NCBI GenBank assembly: GCA_017430235.1
Contig: JAFRNH010000098.1
Coordinates: 1 to 64,000, forward strand
Length of the DNA: 64,000 bases
Source: Paludibacteraceae bacterium
GTDB taxonomy: Bacteria > Bacteroidota > Bacteroidia > Bacteroidales > Paludibacteraceae
Direction of reading: 5' to 3'
Part shown: piece by piece, positions 9,818 through 19,025 of the stretch
How the letters are laid out: each line of letters starts with the position of its first letter
Numbering within the stretch: the first letter of the stretch is position 1
Program-made: the position numbers and the translations under genes
The notes under the pieces: model-generated
What the model was told of the DNA's origin: nothing
Seen by the model: only the letters and a program-made list of their open reading frames with translations
Databases searched by the model: none

Positions 9818-10866
9818 AAATAAACTTCATCATACCCAACATTCCAGGAAAGCCAACCGGAGGCTATAAGGTGATGTACGAATATGCCAACTGCTTTGCA
9901 GAACAAGAACATGATGTTGTATTGTACCATGTTGCCACCATCGAAAAACTTAAATACAACATTCCTCACTGGCTCAGGATGCTCCGAACAAGATTATTCT
10001 ATAGCGACAGTAAACCTAAATGGTTTCACATATCCGACAAGGTGAAAACCATCAACATACCTCATATCGAAAGCAAATATATACGAGAGGCAGACATCAA
10101 CATACTAACACAATGGGCAGAGGTACTCGATTTTAGCAAACTGGGAGACTCCAAAGGGAAACGGCTCAACTTGATTCAAGGGTATGAAACATGGTTCAGC
10201 AACATAGAAGACCTATACAACTCCTACAAAACAGGAGCCAAGAATGTTGTCATATCAAATTTCTTAGCCGACATTGTTGAAAAGGTCACTGGTGAACGTC
10301 CGCCTATCGTCAAAAACTCCATCAGTCCCATATTTCAACAGAAAACGCCCGCCAATCAACGACCTTACGCATCTGTGGCAATGTTGTATTCCGAACTTGG
10401 GTGTAAAGGTTCTTCCTATGGATTAGAGGCATTGAGAATTGCAAAAAAAGAAGTGCCTCAACTACAAGTGGAGATGTTTGGCACATTCAATCCTCCTCCA
10501 AGTCTACCCGACTGGATTCACTACCAAAAAGAACCTAAAGATCTCTGTGGGCTCTACAACTCAGTTCAGATTTATATGTCACCAAGTGTGAACGACGGAT
10601 GGGACCTACCATGCACGGAAGCCATGAAATGTGGGTGCGCACTACTATGTACCGACATCGCCGGACATAAAGAATACGCGAGAGATGGAGAAACCGCCTT
10701 TCTTGCCCCCGCCGAAGATGCAAACCAACTGGCGGACCGTCTTGTCCAACTGATCAATGATACAGAGGCTCGTAACACGATTATAAAGAACGGACTAATC
10801 GAGGCTGAAAAATACACGTTGGCCTCCTCCTATTCACAGTTAGTAACCATTATAACACAGGAATAA
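9814..10866 (+). CDS. GT-B fold glycosyltransferase (GT4-like)
   Basis: The 350-residue protein has an N-terminal acceptor domain with a glycine-rich loop (IPGKPTGGYKVMYEYA, residues 9-26). The C-terminal nucleotide-sugar domain carries SPSVNDGWDLPCTEAMKCG (256-274), which contains the E-x7-E-type region of retaining GT-B enzymes, and a later GETAFLAP segment. It probably adds one sugar to the growing lipid-linked unit on the cytoplasmic face. It overlaps the flippase by 4 nt and is followed after 1 nt by the EpsG-like gene. The donor sugar cannot be inferred. Confidence 0.88.
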   Translation: MKINFIIPNIPGKPTGGYKVMYEYANCFAEQEHDVVLYHVATIEKLKYNIPHWLRMLRTRLFYSDSKPKWFHISDKVKTINIPHIESKYIREADINILTQWAEVLDFSKLGDSKGKRLNLIQGYETWFSNIEDLYNSYKTGAKNVVISNFLADIVEKVTGERPPIVKNSISPIFQQKTPANQRPYASVAMLYSELGCKGSSYGLEALRIAKKEVPQLQVEMFGTFNPPPSLPDWIHYQKEPKDLCGLYNSVQIYMSPSVNDGWDLPCTEAMKCGCALLCTDIAGHKEYARDGETAFLAPAEDANQLADRLVQLINDTEARNTIIKNGLIEAEKYTLASSYSQLVTIITQE

Positions 10867-10867
10867 G

Positions 10868-11968
10868 ATGGCAATATACGTAATCATAGTGATCATACTC
10901 ATTTCGTTCTATCTTCTTTCGACTAGGCTCAACGTGCGAAGCAAAACTATCGTGTATATAATGGCTGGTGTTGGGTTGATTCTACTTGTAGGACTAAGAG
11001 ATGGGCATATCAACAGAGATTATCGTGTATACAAAGTTCACTACGAAAAAGCCCCTCCTATCGAGACACTGAAAAGTTCTATCTCAAAATATAACAATAA
11101 GATAAAAACGGAATTCAGTTATTCCGCTCTATGCACTCTGGTAAAGACAAATGGTGAAAATCGAGACCATAATCTTTTCATCATTTTCTTTATCTATGCA
11201 ATTCTCGGCGTCGCCGCCAATCTATATGGCATCAAGCGATTAACAGATCAAGAATTCCTTGCCTTGTTCATCTATTACTCCAGTATGTTCCTCCTGCACG
11301 AGATGACACAGATTCGAGCGGGAGTGGCTATCGGTATCATATTAATCAGTCTGAAAGAACTACAAGAACGGAAAATTGTCCGATTCTCAATTCTCATTCT
11401 ACTGGCCACCTTCTTCCATACCTCTGCTTTAATGGCATTTCTGCTTCTACTCTTACGAGAATTCAAAACAGACGCCAAAGTATGGGCTGCCATCTTTGTC
11501 GGTTGCGTAATCGTCAACATCACCCAATTCGACATTCTACAGATTATCAATATCATTCCATCTGAATTCTACCAATATAAGTTAAAGGCCTACATTGAAC
11601 TACAAAACAGTGAAAATGTAGAGCTCAACTATCTTAATGTGCTTTTCATTCTTCAGAATATTATCATTATCATCTGCTTCTATTATCAAGAGGAGATGGA
11701 GAAACACAATAAATACTTAAATATTCTGTTAAATATGTGCTGCCTATCCTCCTGCTGCTATGTCTTTTTCGGACAGATTCCAGGATTCGCAGTGAGACTC
11801 TGCGAGCTCTTCAATTGCAGTCTCATCATTTTGATACCGCTCATAGCCAAAGTGATGAAACCGAAAACACTGGCAGAAGCGTTAGTTATACTCATCGGCT
11901 TAGGAGTTTTCTACATCAACGTGTTCCACTCAGATTTAGTGCTAGAATATAAACTTTTCAAACTATGA
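10868..11968 (+). CDS. EpsG-family membrane protein (putative glycan polymerase)
   Basis: The 366-residue polytopic protein has the hallmark EpsG opening: two transmembrane segments, then a loop GLRDGHINRDYRVYKVHY (residues 42-59) containing the arginine and D-Y pair seen in the family. A membrane core with HEMTQIRAGVAIGIILISL and FFHTSALMAFLLLLL follows. EpsG proteins are considered Wzy-like polymerases of exopolysaccharide or O-antigen units. It overlaps the next gene by 4 nt. A second, sequence-unrelated polymerase candidate occurs at 17829-19025, so the locus may make more than one linkage or more than one glycan. Confidence 0.85.
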   Translation: MAIYVIIVIILISFYLLSTRLNVRSKTIVYIMAGVGLILLVGLRDGHINRDYRVYKVHYEKAPPIETLKSSISKYNNKIKTEFSYSALCTLVKTNGENRDHNLFIIFFIYAILGVAANLYGIKRLTDQEFLALFIYYSSMFLLHEMTQIRAGVAIGIILISLKELQERKIVRFSILILLATFFHTSALMAFLLLLLREFKTDAKVWAAIFVGCVIVNITQFDILQIINIIPSEFYQYKLKAYIELQNSENVELNYLNVLFILQNIIIIICFYYQEEMEKHNKYLNILLNMCCLSSCCYVFFGQIPGFAVRLCELFNCSLIILIPLIAKVMKPKTLAEALVILIGLGVFYINVFHSDLVLEYKLFKL

Positions 11969-13728
11969 CAGTAAAGCAAATATCCGATACCATTGAAGAG
12001 TATTCTCTCTACTTATTTGCTTTCTTTTGTTGTTTTCCACAAAAGATCTCATCCATCTTTTTTGTCACCTGGGGTAGCTGTTGGATTATCAACACCCTTA
12101 TCCATCTCTTTACAAAAAAATCGATTCATATCACATGGAATAAGAATAAATTACCCAGCATTCTACTACTCACCATCTCCATATTAGGAGTGATTACGGC
12201 TCTGTATGCAGCCGATCCTTCCCTTACATTCAAACGAATCTTCGAACAGCGTCTCTCACTTCTACTGGTTCCCATCGCTATCATCGTTGGTTGCACACGT
12301 ATCAACTTAAAGACATTGCTATATTGCTTTATTTATGGCAATCTTGTTTTCTTTCTTGTCTCTTTCATACACGTCATCATTGTCTATTGGGAGGCAACAG
12401 ACACCCGACTTTACATCAACTTCCTTTTCTACTGCACGGAAGTCTTCCACGACTACATTCATCGTTCATATTCAAACCTAAATGCGATACTTGGATTCAT
12501 CGGGTTGGGCTATCTTTGGACTCAAGGGAAATCCACCTTCCTTTCTGTCACCACCATAATATACACAATTCCCGCCCTACTATTTTGCATTGTCAACAAC
12601 TCAAGAGGAGAGACCATCGCACTCTTATTTGTCATCATCTATTATATTGCGCGAATAACGGTTAACTCAAAGAAAAAAATGGCGTTCGCAGGCATCTCTT
12701 TTCTTGCCATCATTCTTATCGCCATCCATTTCTTTCCTGAGAACAGAACGATACAGACAATAAAAGGACTGAATACAGAAAATTCCGAACTTCAGAATAA
12801 TCCAAGAATACAAATTTGGAAATCCGCTAAGATTATAGCCATGGAAAGACCATTTTTCGGTTATGGTGTCAACAATTTCGAAGCCCCACTCAATCAGCAG
12901 TTTGATCAAGTGAACTTCTTGGACGGTTCTTTTTACGAATACAACACGCACAACCAATACATCTGTTTTCAACTAGAATACGGTATAATTGGTGTACTAT
13001 TGCTTCTCGCATTGTTGGTGTCCATGTTCACAAGAGGATCTTCGCAAGAACGGAAATACCTCTTCGCACCTGTGACCATTATTTGGATTTTCTCGTTCCT
13101 TTTTGAATCTTTTCTTGATCGATACAATGGATGTGCCGCATTCAGTCTTACCCTTCTAATCCTATCATTGGATCAAAAAGAAGAAGCACCATTTCATATC
13201 AACGAGAAGTGGTTATACTATCCTTCTACCATTATAGTTGGCATTATCGTCACGCTATTTCTCTACACTTATTACGACGCCTGTCATCAAGAAGGAAAGT
13301 ATGTCATCAACCAAAAGATATTCACGGATGATTTTCAAGGAGAACCTGTACACCACTTCAATCCTTCTGGTCCGTATACATTCACCAGAAACAACCAAAT
13401 ATTTGGCTATCAACAGCTCGCATTCTCTCATCTCACAAACGAGCAAAAAGGCTCATTTGAGGTAGAAGTCTATGTAACAAAAGATTACAATGGAAATGCC
13501 TGCTGCATCTCCACAGAATTGAGCGACGGCAGTTATCCTGCTCTATGCATCTATGACCTAAGCAAAAAGGAGCAATGGCAAAAATTTGAGATTGAACTGA
13601 CGGAAGAGGCACAAACAATCCTATGTTTTGATATTCATACGCCTACTTCATATAAAGAGAAAACTGGGACTATTTACTTGAGGAATCCACAAATAAAGAT
13701 ACAAGAGAAAATCTTTACTATTCCCTAA
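11965..13728 (+). CDS. O-antigen ligase/Wzy_C family protein with C-terminal beta-rich domain
   Basis: The 587-residue protein has a Wzy_C-type membrane core to about residue 435. It contains NNSRGETIALLF (residues 211-222) and the large periplasmic loop with GYGVNNFEAPL and THNQY; the conserved arginine (R214) and histidine (H329) of WaaL ligases are present. Such enzymes transfer polymerised glycan from undecaprenyl diphosphate to lipid A-core or a protein. After the last membrane segment an extra soluble domain of about 150 residues (437-587) follows. It is rich in beta-strand patterns (GSFEVEVYVTKDYNG, WQKFEIELTEEAQTILCFDI) and resembles a carbohydrate-binding jelly roll. The tail overlaps the convergent LtaS-like gene by 11 nt. 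Confidence 0.85.
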   Translation: MTVKQISDTIEEYSLYLFAFFCCFPQKISSIFFVTWGSCWIINTLIHLFTKKSIHITWNKNKLPSILLLTISILGVITALYAADPSLTFKRIFEQRLSLLLVPIAIIVGCTRINLKTLLYCFIYGNLVFFLVSFIHVIIVYWEATDTRLYINFLFYCTEVFHDYIHRSYSNLNAILGFIGLGYLWTQGKSTFLSVTTIIYTIPALLFCIVNNSRGETIALLFVIIYYIARITVNSKKKMAFAGISFLAIILIAIHFFPENRTIQTIKGLNTENSELQNNPRIQIWKSAKIIAMERPFFGYGVNNFEAPLNQQFDQVNFLDGSFYEYNTHNQYICFQLEYGIIGVLLLLALLVSMFTRGSSQERKYLFAPVTIIWIFSFLFESFLDRYNGCAAFSLTLLILSLDQKEEAPFHINEKWLYYPSTIIVGIIVTLFLYTYYDACHQEGKYVINQKIFTDDFQGEPVHHFNPSGPYTFTRNNQIFGYQQLAFSHLTNEQKGSFEVEVYVTKDYNGNACCISTELSDGSYPALCIYDLSKKEQWQKFEIELTEEAQTILCFDIHTPTSYKEKTGTIYLRNPQIKIQEKIFTIP

Positions 13729-15457
13729 AGAAATCACTTCTAATCATTTTATCAGAAAGATCCCATGCCTCTTCAGGACCGAGAATTCTATTTGCTCGTT
13801 CCACAGAATCAAGTAGATTAACACCAACTCCTTTATAGTTTGAATATCCAGCACCAAGTAAAGCAGTAAGCGTTGGATATAAATCCATTTGATATGTCTC
13901 TTCCGACACAACAATGGTTCGATCCATTTTTGGAGAATAGATAATAGCATTCACATAACTTTTCGGATCATATACACCGTTGTGATTCAATGAATACTGT
14001 TTCATCTCCGTTCTTTTGTCTGACGGGAATATTGTATGGTCTCCCGTTATAAGGATTGTCGCATTCTTAAAGGCCTCCGACGAATCAACCATTGCCAAGA
14101 ATGTACCTAAATATTTATCGAAGTAATTGAAACTCTTCAAAAAGTTTTGTGAGTAAATCGGCATTTCATCAGGCAACTTCAAATCAGACAAACCAGAGAC
14201 AGCCTCAAAATTTGCGTGTGTAGATAGAGTGACCAACTGAATCATCTTATATTCATCCTCTTCCACCAATTGATTTAATTTAGCAAACAATACTTTATCG
14301 TCTATTCCCAAACAAAGGTTCTCATCATAGGCATAAGCGTGACTCATTCCTGCCTGATTCCAAACAGAAAGGTCGTGAGGCAAAACACATATAGACTTGT
14401 TATCGGTCAACTTAGACAAAGAAGGGTATGAATTATTAGGGAATAGATAACAAGCAGCTCCCTGTTTCAATGGCAACAAACCAGTGTTCAAAATCATCTG
14501 TCCATCAGAAGAAGCGCCTTGTCTAATCTGAGAGATCATGTGTTCAGCACGAAAATGATTATGTGTTTGTATAAAATTCCAAAGATTCGGCATTGATTCA
14601 GACGATAATGCCCAGCATTCCATGCTCTCAACTAAAATCACCACCAACTTGCTGTCATATTTAGAAGGATTTTTCAATCCCTTCGTAATTCCCAAGCTTT
14701 GCAGTCTCTTTTCATCCTCTGTCGACATAGTTATCGTCTCAGAAGCTTTTTTCACACAACGAAGCAAACGTAAATCATCTACAAGCAAATGAATGACTGA
14801 GTTCCTGCGTGGATCCACATCAAACATCATATGTGCATCTGATCTCCCTTCAAACGCCTCATATTCTGTCAGTGAAAAAACTTTGTAAAGATTACTTGGT
14901 TCATACGTATAGGAGAAATCCCAATATCCCTTACCTCTGACAACATCTGCGTAGTGTGAACATAGTGACAATGGGTACAAACAGAGGATTGTGCATATAA
15001 AGGTTTTCGGCATAAACTTGTCATCATTAATGACAATCAGCGGCAAAATCGACAATAACGTAACCAGGAATGGTTTCAAATCCACTTCCAAATTCAGGAA
15101 CAAGAAAACACTATTCCAGAAACTTTCCATGTTTCCTACCATACTTATTGCCATTGAATTAAGCAAAACCCCATTACATCTGAAATAGATGAAATTGGCG
15201 ACAATCCAAACATCAACAATAAGAGAGACAATCAAAGCATACACTATCGAAAAGCGTCTGCATAAAAAGATTGGTGCACCTAGAGCTATGGCAGCCACTA
15301 ACTTAGGCATATTGTGCGTAAGAAATTCCGTTTCCATATCAGGCCACATTTCATTACTGAAAAATTTAGCATTAAAATAAACCCCCAATACGAAAACGAT
15401 GAAAAGGATGACGTGTCCTTTTTCTCTTAATTTCTCTATGATATTTTTCACCTCCAT
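13718..15457 (-). CDS. LtaS-like membrane phospho-transferase (alkaline phosphatase/sulfatase fold)
   Basis: The protein has 579 residues. An N-terminal part with about five membrane segments (to residue 165) and a linker lead into a catalytic domain from about 268. Visible active-site elements are LVESME (metal-binding E277), the nucleophile region GASSDGQ with S316 in place of the usual threonine of LtaS, THANF (H414) and TGDHTIF (D473/H474). Family members transfer phosphoglycerol or phosphoethanolamine to glycans, or cleave sulfate. Within a glycan locus it probably decorates the exported polysaccharide outside the inner membrane. The GWAVD protein gene lies 19 nt upstream in the same orientation. 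Exact chemistry is not determinable from sequence. Confidence 0.85.
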   Translation of the reverse strand: MEVKNIIEKLREKGHVILFIVFVLGVYFNAKFFSNEMWPDMETEFLTHNMPKLVAAIALGAPIFLCRRFSIVYALIVSLIVDVWIVANFIYFRCNGVLLNSMAISMVGNMESFWNSVFLFLNLEVDLKPFLVTLLSILPLIVINDDKFMPKTFICTILCLYPLSLCSHYADVVRGKGYWDFSYTYEPSNLYKVFSLTEYEAFEGRSDAHMMFDVDPRRNSVIHLLVDDLRLLRCVKKASETITMSTEDEKRLQSLGITKGLKNPSKYDSKLVVILVESMECWALSSESMPNLWNFIQTHNHFRAEHMISQIRQGASSDGQMILNTGLLPLKQGAACYLFPNNSYPSLSKLTDNKSICVLPHDLSVWNQAGMSHAYAYDENLCLGIDDKVLFAKLNQLVEEDEYKMIQLVTLSTHANFEAVSGLSDLKLPDEMPIYSQNFLKSFNYFDKYLGTFLAMVDSSEAFKNATILITGDHTIFPSDKRTEMKQYSLNHNGVYDPKSYVNAIIYSPKMDRTIVVSEETYQMDLYPTLTALLGAGYSNYKGVGVNLLDSVERANRILGPEEAWDLSDKMIRSDFFRE

Positions 15458-15476
15458 TTTTTCGATGTTTAATCTT

Positions 15477-16469
15477 CTAATTATTCACCCAATCATATCG
15501 AATCGGTTCACATACATACCCTTCTTTATCTTCCAAATAGAATTCTATATGATCACACAATGTACCATCTGCGTTTTGAAAAAGGCTTCTTGGCAAGTAA
15601 ACATCAAAACCCAATCCATCCGATTGTGAAATTCCAACAGCCTCCTTCACATCAGGACGAGAAAATCCATATCCTATTTTGTATATATCACCATTGACAG
15701 CCAAATACAAAGATTTCAATGGCAACTTATGATCAATGTCAACAGCCCAACCAGCTATATGGATGACAGCCTCATTTGTAACAGATTGCACTTGTCTCTT
15801 TTCCGGCAAGATAACGCCACCTCCACAGTAGTCCAATACCAAACCCTTCAACCACTCTTCTGACTTAATAGCTCTCGTCGGCTTATCAGAAATGGAAGAT
15901 TGAAAAATGAGAGAAAATGGAACAGAAGAGATAACCATCGACTTTTCCATATCTATCAAATGGAATTTAATCACTGATGTCATTCCTTCCTCATTTACAA
16001 GCAAACGTCTGTCAAAATAGAAATAGAAGCCTACCTCTGACGAGCACTTTAGGCCTAGTTGTTTTCTGACATCAGGACGTGGTATTCCATATACACCCTT
16101 AATGAATTTATCATTGATCTCCATGTAAATTTCACTTGCAGGACATTTTCGGTCAATATCAACCGCCCACCCTGATATTACAATCGTATCCGAACTAGAT
16201 ATCAAAAGTGTATTTCCAATAGCAACACCAGCATCTGTTGATTCTATCCACACACCTTTATTCCACTCTCCACTCTGAATCTCTCTCACTTTATAATCAG
16301 GAAGCGACCTATCCACGTTGTCTTCACTTATGAAAACAGCAGAATGTGAATGAGAATGAGTCGGTCTTAAAAAAATCAGGAGAAAAACTGTCAAAAGGGC
16401 AATTGAAGCAACGACAAAAACAAACGGATGTTCTTTGATAATGAATAATTTTCTCATAAAACCGTACAA
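15477..16469 (-). CDS. Membrane-anchored protein with two tandem GWAVD domains
   Basis: The 330-residue protein has one N-terminal membrane segment (residues 15-34), so the rest faces the periplasm. It contains two copies of a domain of about 140 residues. Each has an EWxKG element (E68/W69 and E205/W206), GWAVDID (100-106 and 240-246), a short strand ending in YG, RPDV (131-134 and 271-274) and a closing GF motif. The register between copies is exactly 140 residues. The GWAxD...RPDV signature occurs in other polysaccharide-associated proteins, but I know no assigned activity. It is 19 nt upstream of the LtaS-like gene and probably partners it. An alternative start is M5 at 16457. Confidence 0.75.
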   Translation of the reverse strand: MYGFMRKLFIIKEHPFVFVVASIALLTVFLLIFLRPTHSHSHSAVFISEDNVDRSLPDYKVREIQSGEWNKGVWIESTDAGVAIGNTLLISSSDTIVISGWAVDIDRKCPASEIYMEINDKFIKGVYGIPRPDVRKQLGLKCSSEVGFYFYFDRRLLVNEEGMTSVIKFHLIDMEKSMVISSVPFSLIFQSSISDKPTRAIKSEEWLKGLVLDYCGGGVILPEKRQVQSVTNEAVIHIAGWAVDIDHKLPLKSLYLAVNGDIYKIGYGFSRPDVKEAVGISQSDGLGFDVYLPRSLFQNADGTLCDHIEFYLEDKEGYVCEPIRYDWVNN

Positions 16470-16674
16470 TCATTAGGAGGGGCTATATTTACCAACCCTC
16501 AATTCATACTACTTTTGCTTAAATGATGAATTAACAGAACTCACCTTAAACATTTCTAACGCAAAATTATTAATTTATTGGATATATTTTGCATTTCGTT
16601 TTATTAAAATTATCATAGAACCAAAATGCAGCAACAATCTTATCTAAAATTTAAGCACAAAAATTAGACGTAGG

Positions 16675-17652
16675 TTAATATGTTATGGGATCATCATAAT
16701 CAACCAAAACAACCTTTACAGATGGAATACGGCACAGGGCTCTCGTCTGTTCCGCATACTCATCCGTATAAACGAGAGTCGAATGCCACAAGAAAATCTC
16801 CAAATCTGAAAAATAATTGTTCAACAATGTTGCCATTGTGTGATCACATCCAATGGCAGAAGGACCCACCGCAGTAATCTTACCCAAAGCATAATAGTGC
16901 CACAAAAACTCACTATATGTCTGTGCAAAAAAATTGTCAATAGTTAAAATCGTATTAAATCCATGTTCTTTTACCATCTGAACCGAAGAAACATCAAAAT
17001 TTTCTATCCAAATCCTATCTTTTATACCATACTTTTGTGCGACAATATCTATTTTTTCTGACGCCTCATCCGCATTCAGAATCGACAAGTTCTTAAAATC
17101 AATCCAGAACCAATTCTTAGTTGGATCCGGCAATGCTTCAAACCACTGTTCTATCGTTATACATTTTATCGTATCCTCAATATTATGACAGACATACAAA
17201 TTACCTGTGCTACTTGAATAATTAATGTCAAATTCAAGTCCCTCGAATTTCATACTCTTCTCTGCTGCCACACTCGGATCATTTGCGCCATGATACCATA
17301 TTTTAGAAGACGGATATATATAACCTGGTTTGATATTGGGATTCTCATGAATATAGACAGTATCTTTCATGCAAATAGTATCCACACGAAGTATCGTATC
17401 ATTGTATATAACCACTTCTCGAATATAAAACGTATCTACAACAACCACATGTTCCTTCTGTACAATCGTATCCTTTATATAAATTGTGTCATAAAGCAAC
17501 TTATAGTCCGTTGAATGAACAGTATCAACGATTAGTATCGTGTCATGAATAGGTTTCGGACCAAAATCCCCCAGCTCATCTCCCTTTTCACAAGATGAGA
17601 AATATGCAATTGCACTCCAAAAAATTATGAAAAAATAAAAAATATTTTTCAT
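16675..17652 (-). CDS. GDPD/menorin-like TIM-barrel lipoprotein with DT-repeat stalk
   Basis: The start at 17652 gives 325 residues beginning with a lipoprotein signal (MKNIFYFFIIFWSAIAYFSS, then C). The acidic EKGDE after the cysteine resembles Bacteroidota surface-export signals. A stalk of about 70 residues follows with eight DT dipeptides, several in hexads (DTILIVDTV, DTIYIKDTI, DTILRVDTICMKDTV). The C-terminal domain shows IWYHGANDPS, then EGLEFDINY, CHN, WFWIDFK and IWIENFD, a pattern of glycerophosphodiesterase/PI-PLC barrels, and closest by eye to the FAM151/menorin branch. It may hydrolyse a phosphodiester. It is probably transcribed with the two downstream decoration genes, though a 205-nt gap separates them. 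Confidence 0.65.
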   Translation of the reverse strand: MKNIFYFFIIFWSAIAYFSSCEKGDELGDFGPKPIHDTILIVDTVHSTDYKLLYDTIYIKDTIVQKEHVVVVDTFYIREVVIYNDTILRVDTICMKDTVYIHENPNIKPGYIYPSSKIWYHGANDPSVAAEKSMKFEGLEFDINYSSSTGNLYVCHNIEDTIKCITIEQWFEALPDPTKNWFWIDFKNLSILNADEASEKIDIVAQKYGIKDRIWIENFDVSSVQMVKEHGFNTILTIDNFFAQTYSEFLWHYYALGKITAVGPSAIGCDHTMATLLNNYFSDLEIFLWHSTLVYTDEYAEQTRALCRIPSVKVVLVDYDDPITY

Positions 17653-17803
17653 GCTTATATCATCAAAAAACACCTCAATTTTTCGTCTGCTAATTTAAGT
17701 TATATTTTCGTAATTTGATAACTTGTTCTGAATATTAAGTAACATAACATAAAAAAAACAATTAATCAGCTCTCATATAGATGTACCCTTAAATATTATT
17801 TTG

Positions 17804-17811
17804 TACTTTTG
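17804..17811 (+). promoter_or_regulatory. -7 box for the wzy-glycosyltransferase run
   Basis: TACTTTTG is an exact TAnnTTTG element ending 17 nt before the ATG at 17829. It lies in an AT-rich 176-nt gap between divergent genes. Confidence 0.6.
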
Positions 17812-17828
17812 TAGAATATTTATGCATT

Positions 17829-19025
17829 ATGGTATTTGTTCTGATCATATGGTGTCTCTTTATATTTGTCGTGGGCATGAGATGTTCCCACAACAATATA
17901 TTTTCCCCTTCCGTTCTTACCGGAGCCATATGGGCCACAGCCCTAATCCTATTTGTGGTATTAGGACAGAAACTGCCTCCATTGAGTCTTAATTTTTACC
18001 TGTGCAGCTTCTGTTGGATTTCGGGACTCTCATTTAGTTCACTTTGTGCGCAGGCTGCCACCTACAGGGACTCCAAACTAGACCAACCTGGCACATTAAT
18101 TCGAAACATATACCTTATCCTCTCCGTCATCTCTTTCCCAAAACTTATTAACTTTGCCAGAGCTGCCATCGCTAATGGTACAAGTGGCAACTGGGCATGG
18201 GATCTTCGATTGGCTGCCATCGGAGAAGGTAGCGGTTTTGATGAGGCATTCGGAGGCTTATTTGTGGTCATCTGGCAAGTATGCTTTCTGATGGAAGTAC
18301 TCTGCTTTGAAAAGAAGAAATGGTGGAGACTCGCATTGATTACCTTCATATACGCATGTTTTGGAGCTGTCACAATGTCAAAAATCACCTTCTTAAACAT
18401 GTTCCTCTTCAGCACCTCCATCTTATATTTCAAAAAGAAGATTTCCCTCAAACATCTTCTTAGCGGAATCGGGGTGTTGCTAGTTCTCTTTCTTTCGTTA
18501 CAATCTATTCGACAAGCTATCAAGTTCTCCGATATGGACGACAACTTCTTTGTCACCTACATTGTCAGCAACCTTTCCGCCTTCGACACGCTGGATTCAT
18601 GCTCGGCTGAACATTTCGGAGAGAACACATTCCGTTTTTTCTACGCCTTTTTCAACGACATGGGCTGGTCGAACATCGAACCAGTGGATATCTTGCTTAA
18701 ATGGATAGAAAAACCCATCAAGACAAACACCTATACTGCCATGTACCCCTATTACGTGGATTTTGGATTGATTGGACTGATTATATTCCCTCTCTTCATG
18801 GGTGCAATCTACGGATGGCTCTATAAGAAAGCTGAAATGGGTAGCAATTTTCACATCATCATCTATGCTTTCGTTATCAACATCATTTTCATGCAATATG
18901 CCGCAGACCTGTTCTTCACCAGTCTGTCCGGCAATCTGAAACTCTTTGTTTTCATTCTGATTCCATTCTTATGTTCCAAACATAATCTATTAATCATCAA
19001 GGATAAAATAAAGGGCGATGCGTGA
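17829..19025 (+). CDS. Oligosaccharide repeat-unit polymerase (Wzy-like)
   Basis: The 398-residue protein has about eleven hydrophobic segments and a long periplasmic loop with RQAIKFSDMDDNFFVTYI and FYAFFNDMGWSNIEPV. A KTNTYTAMYPYYVDFGLIG element follows, characteristic of O-antigen polymerases in which an N/T-Y-x10-D-x-G stretch precedes the last helices. Wzy polymerases join lipid-linked repeat units at the periplasmic face. It has its own promoter and overlaps the next glycosyltransferase by 8 nt. It shares no obvious sequence with the EpsG-like polymerase at 10868, so assignment of either one to a specific glycan is open. Confidence 0.85.
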   Translation: MVFVLIIWCLFIFVVGMRCSHNNIFSPSVLTGAIWATALILFVVLGQKLPPLSLNFYLCSFCWISGLSFSSLCAQAATYRDSKLDQPGTLIRNIYLILSVISFPKLINFARAAIANGTSGNWAWDLRLAAIGEGSGFDEAFGGLFVVIWQVCFLMEVLCFEKKKWWRLALITFIYACFGAVTMSKITFLNMFLFSTSILYFKKKISLKHLLSGIGVLLVLFLSLQSIRQAIKFSDMDDNFFVTYIVSNLSAFDTLDSCSAEHFGENTFRFFYAFFNDMGWSNIEPVDILLKWIEKPIKTNTYTAMYPYYVDFGLIGLIIFPLFMGAIYGWLYKKAEMGSNFHIIIYAFVINIIFMQYAADLFFTSLSGNLKLFVFILIPFLCSKHNLLIIKDKIKGDA

